From J054 sp965221985 (GTDB lineage: Bacteria > Pseudomonadota > Gammaproteobacteria > Steroidobacterales > GCA-2729495): a stretch of 64,000 nt of DNA. Shown piece after piece: positions 52,614 to 60,684 of this stretch (position 1 is its first letter; the number at the start of each line of letters is the position of its first letter). A program made the position numbers and the translations under genes. The notes beneath the pieces were generated by a model. The model did not search any database and had not been told where the DNA came from. It saw nothing but the letters and a program-made list of their open reading frames with translations. The stretch lies in assembly GCA_965221985.1 (NCBI GenBank), contig OZ244928.1, positions 1,984,001 to 2,048,000 on the forward strand, in the 5' to 3' direction.

Positions 52614-53804
52614 ATGGCTAGACAGCCATCCACGCCGATGCGCCGGAAATCTCGGCGGCAATTGCTACGTTTCATGCTCGAGTCTCCCTTGTGGCTGGGT
52701 GCTGCAGGGACAGCGGCAACTTGGCCGCGAGCTGCCACGGCCCGCCCGGAACTTGCATTACCCGACCGCGCCTCGCGGGCATTGGATGTTTGGCAAATCA
52801 AAGCAGCGGCCCAGCGCAAACTCGATGTACCCACTTGGCATTTCATCGTCAATGGTGCGGACGATGGCAAGACCATGCAGGCCAATCGGGAAGTTTTCGA
52901 TGCTTGGCAAATTCGTGCGCGCCGTTTGGTGGATGTTAGTCGCATGGATACGTCCCTAAACTTGCTGGGCGAGAAATTGGCCAGTCCGATCCTATTGGCG
53001 CCGGTGGGAAACCAGGGACAAATTCACCCCGATGCGGAGTTGGCGACCGCGCGCGCCGCGGCAAAGAAAAAACATTTGATGATCTGTTCCACGGTGACCA
53101 GCGCCAGCCTGACTGAAATCGCTGCTGCGGGCGGGGGCCCCAAATGGTTTCAGTTGTATGCGTCGCCTGATGAGGCCTTGATGCGGCATTTGCTGAGTAA
53201 AGCGGAATCTTCTGGTTGCAAGGTTCTGGTTCTTACCGTAGATTCCGCCGCGCGCGGCAACCGTGAAGGGGAACGATGGTTTGCGCGGGATGTAGATCGC
53301 GGCAGCTTTCGCTTAGGCAATTTTTCGGATTATTCGGGACCGCCGCGCATCGGCCATCCGGGGATGAACTGGGACATCGTTGACTGGCTACGTGAAAACA
53401 CCAGCATGCGCTTGGTGCTAAAGGGCATCGTAACGCGCGAGGATGCGGCCCTGGCGGTGGCAGCCGGTGTTGATGGGATTATTGTGTCCAATCACGGCGG
53501 CCGGCAGGAGGAGAGCGGCCGGGCGACCCTGGATAGTTTGATCGAAGTGCTCGCGGGCGCAGCTTCCATGCCGGTATTGGTTGACGGTGGCTTTCGCCGT
53601 GGTACCGATGTGTTCAAGGCCCTGGCCCTGGGAGCCCGTGCGGTTTGTATCGGTAGGCCCTACCTATGGGGCTTGGGGGCATTTGGCGAAGCAGGCGTCA
53701 ACCGCGTCTTATCGATCCTTGACGCTGAATTGCGTCGTATCATGCAGCTATCTGGGCGGCCAAGCTTGGGGTCAATTGACGCCGATGCGATTATTCGGGC
53801 TTAG
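52614..53804 (+). CDS. FMN-dependent alpha-hydroxy-acid oxidase/dehydrogenase with Tat-like N-terminus
   Basis: A 396-residue TIM-barrel flavoenzyme like glycolate or lactate oxidase. Catalytic landmarks are FQLYAS (Tyr182), LTVDSAARGNREGE, LKGI with Lys270, SNHGGRQ with the base His294, and DGGFRRGTDVFKALALGA for the FMN phosphate. The position of the first substrate Tyr of glycolate oxidase (in YDYYASGA) is Trp75 here, in TWHFIVNGA, so the substrate pocket differs. The N-terminus MRRKSRRQLLRFMLESPLWLGAAG looks like a twin-arginine signal, so it may be exported. GGAG lies 9 bases before the ATG. Substrate unknown. Confidence 0.8.
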   Translation: MARQPSTPMRRKSRRQLLRFMLESPLWLGAAGTAATWPRAATARPELALPDRASRALDVWQIKAAAQRKLDVPTWHFIVNGADDGKTMQANREVFDAWQIRARRLVDVSRMDTSLNLLGEKLASPILLAPVGNQGQIHPDAELATARAAAKKKHLMICSTVTSASLTEIAAAGGGPKWFQLYASPDEALMRHLLSKAESSGCKVLVLTVDSAARGNREGERWFARDVDRGSFRLGNFSDYSGPPRIGHPGMNWDIVDWLRENTSMRLVLKGIVTREDAALAVAAGVDGIIVSNHGGRQEESGRATLDSLIEVLAGAASMPVLVDGGFRRGTDVFKALALGARAVCIGRPYLWGLGAFGEAGVNRVLSILDAELRRIMQLSGRPSLGSIDADAIIRA

Positions 53805-53848
53805 CCTCCGGCCGGCGAGCTAGCGGCGCAAGCGCAGTCTTGAAAAAG

Positions 53849-53876
53849 AAAAAGCCGGCCCTATTGGGCCGGCTTT
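53849..53876. terminator. Bidirectional Rho-independent terminator
   Basis: The arms AAAAGCCGGCCC and GGGCCGGCTTTT around a TATT loop give a strong stem, with an A-run on one side and a T-run on the other. It sits between the converging alpha-hydroxy-acid oxidase gene and the outer-membrane protein gene, so it can serve both. Confidence 0.88.
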
Positions 53877-53945
53877 TGAACGACTCGACTAGGATCCAAG
53901 CGCTCATCGTCGCCGGTCTGAGTCCTTTGGTGAGTTAGCCGAGAG

Positions 53946-54530
53946 CTAGCGTATCAACTGAAAGTCGTCAAAATAATAACGGACGTTGAAGCCGAAGGCG
54001 GTTTCGTCATCGCCCAGCAATAGGGAGCCCCCGACTGCCAGGTTGGGCATAACGTTATACAAGGCTTCACCGCGTAGACCGGTTTCATCGCCCGCTCGAT
54101 CAAGATCCACATGCTCAATAAAACCGGCGATCTCCAGTTGATCATTGACCATCCATCGGGCACCGGCTTCGAGGAAATAGCCATCATCATCGGCTTTCAC
54201 AGAACGGCCCGAGACATCGGCATCGGCGAATCCCAAGCGGCCAACGAGATCAATATTTGGCGCAATGGCATAATTCCCGCCACCGCCGATTTTCAGGACT
54301 TCGTAATCAACGCCGAAATCCAGGTCTAAATCGCGGTACTCCAGGATGCCATGGGCCCAATCATTGATGGCCAGGGATCCTTCTAGGACGATTCCATCGC
54401 CGTCCAAATTGGCGTCATCGATGTCAACGAATTCGTAGCCAATACCACCATAGGTGTATCGAGGTGCTTGGCTGGCCATGGCCGCTTGCAGGGCCAATAG
54501 GCTGAAAAGAACGACTGTAAGCTTGCGCAT
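53946..54530 (-). CDS. Small outer-membrane beta-barrel protein
   Basis: A 194-residue protein. A signal peptide (about 1-20, ending AAMA) precedes about eight alternating strands such as YTYGGIGYEFVDID, GIVLEGSLAINDWAHGILEYRDLDLDFG and AFGFNVRYYFDDF, the last ending in aromatic residues. Asp-rich turns are frequent. The layout is that of small porin-like or OmpA/OmpW-type barrels, and similar proteins are annotated as hypothetical. Transported compound or function is unknown. It converges on the alpha-hydroxy-acid oxidase gene. Confidence 0.65.
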   Translation of the reverse strand: MRKLTVVLFSLLALQAAMASQAPRYTYGGIGYEFVDIDDANLDGDGIVLEGSLAINDWAHGILEYRDLDLDFGVDYEVLKIGGGGNYAIAPNIDLVGRLGFADADVSGRSVKADDDGYFLEAGARWMVNDQLEIAGFIEHVDLDRAGDETGLRGEALYNVMPNLAVGGSLLLGDDETAFGFNVRYYFDDFQLIR

Positions 54531-54708
54531 TCAAATAATTCCCTAATTTACAACAACAATCGCCGGGGATAGTAGTCGTATGGGCCTGACAAATCTAGGG
54601 GAACTGACTGATGGATATAGAGTCATGCGCAGGCCTTAGAGACCCTCACCAGATGCTGTTGTGCTATCGCTACAGCGCCGCTGAGGTCTGTTACGAACCT
54701 AGGACGGT

Positions 54709-56307
54709 TCAAAAAATCTGTGGCGTCAGTACGGTGTCCGTCGCCTCATCATCCGGAAAGGTTTCCGGATGATCGCGATTCCAATGCAGACCGCGACTTT
54801 CATGCCTGGCCATGGCACTGCGAATGGTTAGCTCCGCCACCAGGGCGAGATTGCGTAGCTCGATTAAATCATTGGTAACGCGAAAGTTGCCGTAGAAGTC
54901 GTCGATTTCCTCGTGCAAGAATTCGACCCGGCGTCGCGCCCGCTCGAGACGTTTATTGGTTCTAACGATTCCGACGTAGTCCCACATGAAACGGCGCAAT
55001 TCTTCCCAGTTATGCGAGACGACCACTTGTTCGTCAGGATCGGTGACCCGGCTTTCATCCCAAGCGGGTAGGCTGAAATTATCCGCCGCCAATTGAGGTA
55101 AGTCGGCCAAAATTCTTTGTTCGGCGGTGGCTGCTAAGACAAGACATTCCAATAATGAATTACTGGCGAGACGGTTGGCACCGTGTAAGCCAGTGCAGGT
55201 GGATTCGCCCACCGCAAACAATCCCGGAATGTCCGTGGTGGCTTCCAAGTCGGTGACGATGCCGCCGCAGGTGTAGTGGGCCGCGGGTACGACGGGGATG
55301 GGCTCGGCAGTCATGTCGATGCCAAAGTCTTGGCAGCGCTTGGCAATATTGGGGAAATGGTGAAGTATTTCATGCTTGGGTTTATGCGTGATATCGAGGT
55401 ATACGCAGTCGTAGCCACCGCGTTTCATTTCAAAATCGATAGCCCGCGCAACCGTATCTCGGGGTGCGAGTTCGGCGCGCTCGTCGTGGCCGGGCATGAA
55501 GCGATCGCCATTGGGCAGTTTCAGCAGACCGCCTTCGCCGCGCACTGCTTCAGAAATTAGGGCTGCTTTGGCATGTGGGTGATAGAGGGCTGTTGGATGA
55601 AATTGTACGAACTCCAGGTTGGCCACACGACATCCGGCACGCCAGGCCATGGCGATACCGTCACCGGTGGAAGTGTCCGGATTGGTTGTATAGAGGTAAA
55701 CCTTGGATGCCCCGCCGGTCGCGATTACGACGATGGGGGCGGACAGGGTACGCACGCGTTGCGTGCGGCGGTCCAGGGCATAGGCGCCCAGAACTCGATT
55801 GTCACCGGCCAGGCCCAGTTTCGAGCAGGTGATCAGATCAATGGCTAGCAATTCGGTCATCATTGTGATGCCGGTATGCTGGGCCGCCGTGGCCGACAAG
55901 ACTTGCATAATGGCATGACCCGTTGCGTCCGCGGCATGCACCACGCGGCGCTGGCCATGACCGCCTTCCCGGGTCAGATGCAAGCTGCCATTTTCTTGCG
56001 TAAAGTCCACGCCGCGTTCTTGCAACCACCGAACACTCTCTGGCGCGCGGGAGGTGACCAGCTCGACAGTGTCAGGTTTACACAGACCGCCGCCCGCGAC
56101 CATGGTATCCGCCGCGTGATTGCTGGTGGAGTCGGTGTCACCCATAGCCGCGGCAATCCCGCCCTGGGCCCTGTTACTGGAGCTGTCGCCCGTACCTTTC
56201 TTGGCCATCAGGCCCACGGAAACGCCGGCATCCGCCAGGCGCAGCGCTAGTGAAGTGCCGCCCAAGCCGGCGCCTATGATGAGCACATCAAAGTCGGGTT
56301 GATTCAC
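54709..56307 (-). CDS. nadB: L-aspartate oxidase NadB
   Basis: A 532-residue FAD enzyme that makes iminoaspartate in NAD synthesis. The N-terminal FAD motif is IGAGLGGTSLALRLADAG. Family landmarks are SSNRAQGGIAAAMGDTDS, FVQFHPTALYHP, RGEGGLLKLPNG, and the CGGI (HYTCGGI) region with the substrate-binding residues, then GANRLASNSLLECLVLA. The C-terminal helical domain (ERARRRVEFLHEEI, then RNLALVAELTIRSAMARHESRGLHWNRDHP) is typical. It follows nadA by 38 bases, so the two quinolinate enzymes are cotranscribed. Confidence 0.95.
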   Translation of the reverse strand: MNQPDFDVLIIGAGLGGTSLALRLADAGVSVGLMAKKGTGDSSSNRAQGGIAAAMGDTDSTSNHAADTMVAGGGLCKPDTVELVTSRAPESVRWLQERGVDFTQENGSLHLTREGGHGQRRVVHAADATGHAIMQVLSATAAQHTGITMMTELLAIDLITCSKLGLAGDNRVLGAYALDRRTQRVRTLSAPIVVIATGGASKVYLYTTNPDTSTGDGIAMAWRAGCRVANLEFVQFHPTALYHPHAKAALISEAVRGEGGLLKLPNGDRFMPGHDERAELAPRDTVARAIDFEMKRGGYDCVYLDITHKPKHEILHHFPNIAKRCQDFGIDMTAEPIPVVPAAHYTCGGIVTDLEATTDIPGLFAVGESTCTGLHGANRLASNSLLECLVLAATAEQRILADLPQLAADNFSLPAWDESRVTDPDEQVVVSHNWEELRRFMWDYVGIVRTNKRLERARRRVEFLHEEIDDFYGNFRVTNDLIELRNLALVAELTIRSAMARHESRGLHWNRDHPETFPDDEATDTVLTPQIF

Positions 56308-56345
56308 GATGCCTGGTGGCTATTGCAGCTGATGTTTATTTAGAC

Positions 56346-57371
56346 TCAACTAGTCGCAGATCCGCGACCTACTTCCAGCATTCGCTCTAGGGAGCGTTTT
56401 GCGCGCGCAGCGGTATCGGGGTCCACCTGTATTTCGGGCTGCAGCGTTTCCAGCGTACGCAGGATTTTAGGCAAACTCATGCGCTTCATGTGCGGGCATA
56501 GATTGCAAGGTCTGATGAAGTCGACGTCGGGATATTCCACGGCCACGTTATCGCTCATTGAGCATTCAGTGATCATCACTACCTGTTCTGGGCGAGCTTG
56601 ATCGACATGTTTAATCATTCCCGATGTAGAACCCACAAAATCTGCTTCATCCAGCACCTCAGGCGGGCATTCCGGATGCGCCATGATATGAATGTCGGGA
56701 TAATCACGCCGATAGCCGCGCAGTTCATCGGCGGTAAAGCGCTCGTGAACCTCGCAGGCGCCCTCCCAAAGAATAATTTCCACGTCCGTCTTAGTAGCCA
56801 CATAGCGACCTAGGTAACCGTCTGGTAGGAAAATTACCCGGTCCGTGCCGAGGGACTCGACAACCTGTACAGCATTAGCAGAAGTACAGCAGATGTCTGC
56901 TTCGGCACGTACATCGGCATAGGCATTGACGTAAGTCACAACAGGTACGCCTGGATATTGTTCCTTCATGCGTACGACATCTTCGCCGGTTATTGATGCC
57001 GCCAGTGAACAGCCTGCCTTTAAGTCGGGCAGTAATACGGTTTTTTCCGGGCTTAAAATCTTGGCGGTTTCCGCCATGAACTTTACGCCGCAAACGAGTA
57101 TGACATCGGCATCGGTATCGGCTCCAAATTGCGCCATGCCGAGAGAATCACCGGTGTAGTCGGCAACGCCATAAAAAATTTCTGGAGTTTGATAATTGTG
57201 TACGACCAGTGTCGCATTGCGCTCGCGTTTAAGGTCATTGATACGCGCAATCCAGGGCGCGTGAATGGGCCATTCCACATCCGGTATCACGTGTTTAACG
57301 CGGTCGTAGATGGACCTCGTTGCGGCTTCCACCGCGGGTGTAAATTCCATTTTTTCTGCGTTAGTCGCCAT
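56346..57371 (-). CDS. nadA: Quinolinate synthase NadA
   Basis: A 341-residue [4Fe-4S] enzyme that condenses iminoaspartate with dihydroxyacetone phosphate to quinolinate. The three cluster cysteines lie in CGVKFMAETAK, in the region CCTSANA, and in CNLCPHMKRM. Other conserved stretches are LVVHNYQTPEI, DYTGDSLGMA and HPECPPEVLDEADFVGSTSGM. This is the NadA of the length used by bacteria with a homotrimeric-like three-domain fold. It is the first gene of nadA-nadB. Confidence 0.95.
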   Translation of the reverse strand: MATNAEKMEFTPAVEAATRSIYDRVKHVIPDVEWPIHAPWIARINDLKRERNATLVVHNYQTPEIFYGVADYTGDSLGMAQFGADTDADVILVCGVKFMAETAKILSPEKTVLLPDLKAGCSLAASITGEDVVRMKEQYPGVPVVTYVNAYADVRAEADICCTSANAVQVVESLGTDRVIFLPDGYLGRYVATKTDVEIILWEGACEVHERFTADELRGYRRDYPDIHIMAHPECPPEVLDEADFVGSTSGMIKHVDQARPEQVVMITECSMSDNVAVEYPDVDFIRPCNLCPHMKRMSLPKILRTLETLQPEIQVDPDTAARAKRSLERMLEVGRGSATS

Positions 57372-57766
57372 ATTCTTCTATCCCTTACAGGGTGTTCTGT
57401 GATTGGATGAGTGCTCGCTAGCTCAAATCACCCAGGTTTCAGCCCACATGCTAGTCGCCCCAGGTCAAGACGGTCAATGTGCTTGCTGCCGGGGTCTGAG
57501 TTGCGCGGCGGCTGGGCCACTGATCTATGGCGAATGCCAGCTGCCGCGGCGGATAAGACGCATCGCGGGGGGGTCCCCTGCGGTGACCTAAGGACAGTAC
57601 AATCACGTCGATGCGCAGGCTTTGGCTGGCCAGATTGAACAGATGGCAAACCTAGTCGGCTATTTTGCAAGCTCCTCGATGTCTCTGGCCAAGCTTTACG
57701 CTAAGCACCTGTGGACCGGTCGTGCGCGCTACCATTGCTCCAGCGAAACCGACCTTGGATACCGGC
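57372..57766. other. Divergent gap upstream of nadA
   Basis: The 395 bases lie between leftward nadA and the rightward methyltransferase gene and contain both promoters. I saw no NrtR or NadR-type operator that I can name and no reliable small gene. Confidence 0.35.
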
Positions 57767-58339
57767 ATGGCAAGCTTCGATCGTCCGCAAAGCCCGGAAA
57801 CTGATATCTCACCCTGGGTGCGTCGCTTTTCTGCGCTAGTGCGGCCCGGTGGCGCGGCGCTGGATCTGGCCTGCGGCCATGGCCGCCACGCGCGATGGCT
57901 ATGTGATCGGGGTTTATCCGTGGTCGCTGTCGATATCGACGTGTCAGGGCTTGCAGACCTGTCGGGGAATCCTGCCGTGGAGGTGATTCAAGCAGATTTG
58001 GAGGGAGCAGCTTGGCCGCTTACCGGGCGATTGTTTGACGCGGTGATCATCACCAACTATTTGCATCGGCCTCACTTTGAGCGACTGTCTTCGCTCTTGC
58101 GGCCTTCCGGATTACTCTTGATTGATACGTTTGCCGCGGGCAACGAAAAATTTGGTAGACCTCGCAATCCAGATTTCTTGTTGTCGCCCGGTGAATTATT
58201 GCGTATCTGTGATGCGGATCTACGTCCGATCGCGTTCGAGCAGGGCTACGAGGAGGTTCCGCGACCGGCTATCCGGCAGCGCCTATGTGCTTGGCGCAGT
58301 GCAAAGCCCGCGCCCTTGGCTCCGCATTCGATATATTAA
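57767..58339 (+). CDS. Class I SAM-dependent methyltransferase
   Basis: A 190-residue protein with a SAM-binding fold. Motif I is ALDLACGHGRHARWLCDRG (about 32-50), followed by VVAVDIDVSGL (motif II), and VIQADLEGAAWPL. FDAVIITNYLHRPHF is motif IV, and LLRPSGLLLIDTFAAGNEKFGRP is late. The layout is like TehB/UbiE-like methyltransferases. The ATG at 57767 starts the conserved domain; an in-frame TTG at 57665 would add 34 residues of poor composition. It ends 4 bases into the downstream EAL-domain gene on the other strand, so the two are convergent with overlap. Substrate unknown. Confidence 0.75.
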   Translation: MASFDRPQSPETDISPWVRRFSALVRPGGAALDLACGHGRHARWLCDRGLSVVAVDIDVSGLADLSGNPAVEVIQADLEGAAWPLTGRLFDAVIITNYLHRPHFERLSSLLRPSGLLLIDTFAAGNEKFGRPRNPDFLLSPGELLRICDADLRPIAFEQGYEEVPRPAIRQRLCAWRSAKPAPLAPHSIY

Positions 58340-60426
58340 ACGGCGGCCAAAACTTTATCTGTTTTTAGCGTCATTAGATGTTCTTCTAGAGCTACTGGCT
58401 GACCAAGGTAATAACCTTGACCCCAGTCAATGCCCAATTCTCTTAGTAGGTTTACCGAGGCTTCATCTTGCACGTATTCGGCGACGGTCTCCAGTTCCAT
58501 GACACGAGCAACTTCGGCGATAGCTGCGACAACTGCCTGCGAGACTTTGTTGCCTGTAATGTCTTCGACGAAGCTACCGTCGATTTTTAGTGTGTCTACC
58601 GGGAATAGCTTTAGGTAGGCAAAAGAGCTAAGCCCGGTGCCAAAATCATCCAGCGAGAAGCTGCAACCCATTTGCATGAAATGTCGCATGAAATCCTGCG
58701 CGCGTTGCAAATTCGCCATCGCGACGGATTCGGTAATTTCGAAACAGAGCAATTGCGGCGCAACTTTCGTATCAATAATCGCCTTTTCCGCAAACTCCAT
58801 GAATTTCTCGTTGCCCAGGCTTTGACCGGACAAATTAATTGCGAGTTTTACTGGCGAGGTATCGGTGTGTAATCCGGCTTTGCAAAGTTGTCGTAAGCTG
58901 TTGCTCAAGACCCAGCGATCAAGCTCTTGCATCAGTTGAAACCGTTCCGCGGCAGGGAGAAACGCTTCAGGTGCCACGGGATCGCCGTTTTCATTCAACA
59001 TGCGCACCAAGATTTCCATGTAGTGTAGATCTGAAGTGCCGTTCAAAGTCGTAATAGGTTGGCCGACAAGTCGCAAACGGTTCCCCAGGATGGCCGCCTG
59101 GACGTTGCCGACCAGTTGTATATCATCAAGTCGCCTGATTATGCTGGGGTGCTCGACTTCATAGCATTCAACTCGGCCTCGACCTCTGTCCTTGGCGGCT
59201 TGGCAAGCAACCTGTGCCGCCGCCAGGCTACTGCCAGCGCCTTTTTCGTCGTCCGCTAGTGGGCCCAAGCCAATGGATACCGCCGGATTAATGCTGCCAT
59301 CGGTGTTACCGATTCGCAGCTGACTAAATTTGGCGGCAATTTCCTCGGCGGATTTCCTCGCGGTGCTCATCGGGGTGTCGGGGAGCAATACGGCAAAACG
59401 ATCACCGGCGATGCGTGTGATTGAATGCCCGCTCAGTTTCTCAACCAGCAGTTTGCTGAGCTCCGACAGCATGCGGTCTCCGGCATGCCGGCCGTAGTTT
59501 TCGTTGATGACCGTCAGTCTGTCCACATCCAGGTACATCAACAAATGGTCTTCGCGTTGCGGGCTTAAGCAGGCAACCTCTAACTCGGCTTCGAATCGAG
59601 GCCAGCTGAGCAGGCCCGTGAGCTCGTCATAGTCTTGCGCGATGACGGATTCGATCTTGGAGGCGATGTTGCGTGCCAGCCTTTGCCACCGGTTTTCCCC
59701 CAGCCCTGTGTTCGCCCAGCCTGACATCATCAACAGTGCGGGGCCCTGCGAATGTGATGTCCCGACGGGCAGGGTTACCGAATCGTGATCGGTATCTTCT
59801 ATGCTGGTGCGGACCGGATCAGGAGAGTTCTCCATGTCCTTCACTTTCGACAGCTTGATATCGCGATCAGGAATACTCAGGGAGATTTGTTCAATCCCCA
59901 GTTGCTCGGTACTGATGAGTAGAATTTTCTCTAAGGATTGAATGCCTTTTCCCGGCTCTGGAACGATGGATTCCAATGTGTCAAGGAAGTTCTCTTCTTT
60001 GGCTTGCTCTTTGAAGTTTCGTTGGTCCCGAACGCGTTGCCGGCGCAGAGTTAACTCGCGATCCATCGTGCGCAGTACGGGTCCCAGAACATTCCCCATC
60101 GCCGCGGGACTGGGCGCCGGATCACTATTGACGATTACGCTAATGGCACCATGCGGCTCTTTTTCTCCGGCGCTCGTGGCGAAGAAATAGGCTCGGATAC
60201 CGTCGTCTAACGCAATAGCTTGCTTCGGCGTTTGCTCGCTGTCCTTAAGAACCGCGGTAACCGCGTGTTCATATTCCAGCGTTAGTTCCGCGCAATTCTC
60301 AGCGGGGACATGCCAGAACAAACGCCCCAAATGGTCATAGCAATAGAACCCCAATACCTGTGGCACGAGCGCCTTGAGAAGGCTCATGTAATCGGGTACC
60401 GGAGTACTGTGGGAAGCTGGGGGCAT
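58336..60426 (-). CDS. Degenerate-GGDEF / EAL domain cyclic-di-GMP protein
   Basis: A 696-residue soluble protein. The first 260 residues show no named sensor domain; residues 130-180 may be a helical linker. The GGDEF-like domain (about 262-425) has LTGLLSWPRF and MYLDVDRL but its signature is AGDRF (340-344), so it should not make cyclic-di-GMP. The EAL domain (about 440-690) keeps EILVR, INLSGQS, FEITES, LDDFGTG, LKIDGSF, AEYV and GQGYYLGQP, which look sufficient for phosphodiesterase activity. It likely degrades cyclic-di-GMP under control of the inactive GGDEF domain. It is converged on by the methyltransferase gene. Confidence 0.9.
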   Translation of the reverse strand: MPPASHSTPVPDYMSLLKALVPQVLGFYCYDHLGRLFWHVPAENCAELTLEYEHAVTAVLKDSEQTPKQAIALDDGIRAYFFATSAGEKEPHGAISVIVNSDPAPSPAAMGNVLGPVLRTMDRELTLRRQRVRDQRNFKEQAKEENFLDTLESIVPEPGKGIQSLEKILLISTEQLGIEQISLSIPDRDIKLSKVKDMENSPDPVRTSIEDTDHDSVTLPVGTSHSQGPALLMMSGWANTGLGENRWQRLARNIASKIESVIAQDYDELTGLLSWPRFEAELEVACLSPQREDHLLMYLDVDRLTVINENYGRHAGDRMLSELSKLLVEKLSGHSITRIAGDRFAVLLPDTPMSTARKSAEEIAAKFSQLRIGNTDGSINPAVSIGLGPLADDEKGAGSSLAAAQVACQAAKDRGRGRVECYEVEHPSIIRRLDDIQLVGNVQAAILGNRLRLVGQPITTLNGTSDLHYMEILVRMLNENGDPVAPEAFLPAAERFQLMQELDRWVLSNSLRQLCKAGLHTDTSPVKLAINLSGQSLGNEKFMEFAEKAIIDTKVAPQLLCFEITESVAMANLQRAQDFMRHFMQMGCSFSLDDFGTGLSSFAYLKLFPVDTLKIDGSFVEDITGNKVSQAVVAAIAEVARVMELETVAEYVQDEASVNLLRELGIDWGQGYYLGQPVALEEHLMTLKTDKVLAAV

Positions 60427-60634
60427 GGGTGTCCATCAAAGCCTTATGTCTAAGGGTGACAGAGTGCTGATAAGCCATTGAAATCTCTGTGATCACTCTC
60501 CCAATTCAGAACTGGAAACCGGAATCGGCAGTGGTCACGCCTAGGGCCTTAGCGGTGCTACCGGACCGAATTCAACACTTGCCGCCGCTTGTTGTTCACG
60601 AAATCTAGGCCTAAGAGACTGTTTTACAGACAAA

Positions 60635-60662
60635 AAAAAGCCCCGCCGAAGCGGGGCTTTTT
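60635..60662 (-). terminator. Rho-independent terminator of the Ig-repeat protein gene
   Basis: The stem GCCCCGC/GCGGGGC with a CGAA loop is flanked by an A-run on the left and a T-run on the right. Read on the minus strand it is followed by Ts, 22 bases after the stop of the 659-codon gene, so it ends that transcript before the EAL gene starts. Confidence 0.88.
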
Positions 60663-60684
60663 CAGGCCTGGACCGAGGTCTGCC

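Noticed and set aside
55276..56302. Several overlapping frames antisense to nadB
   Set aside because: All fall inside a highly conserved gene, and none has an RBS or known domain.
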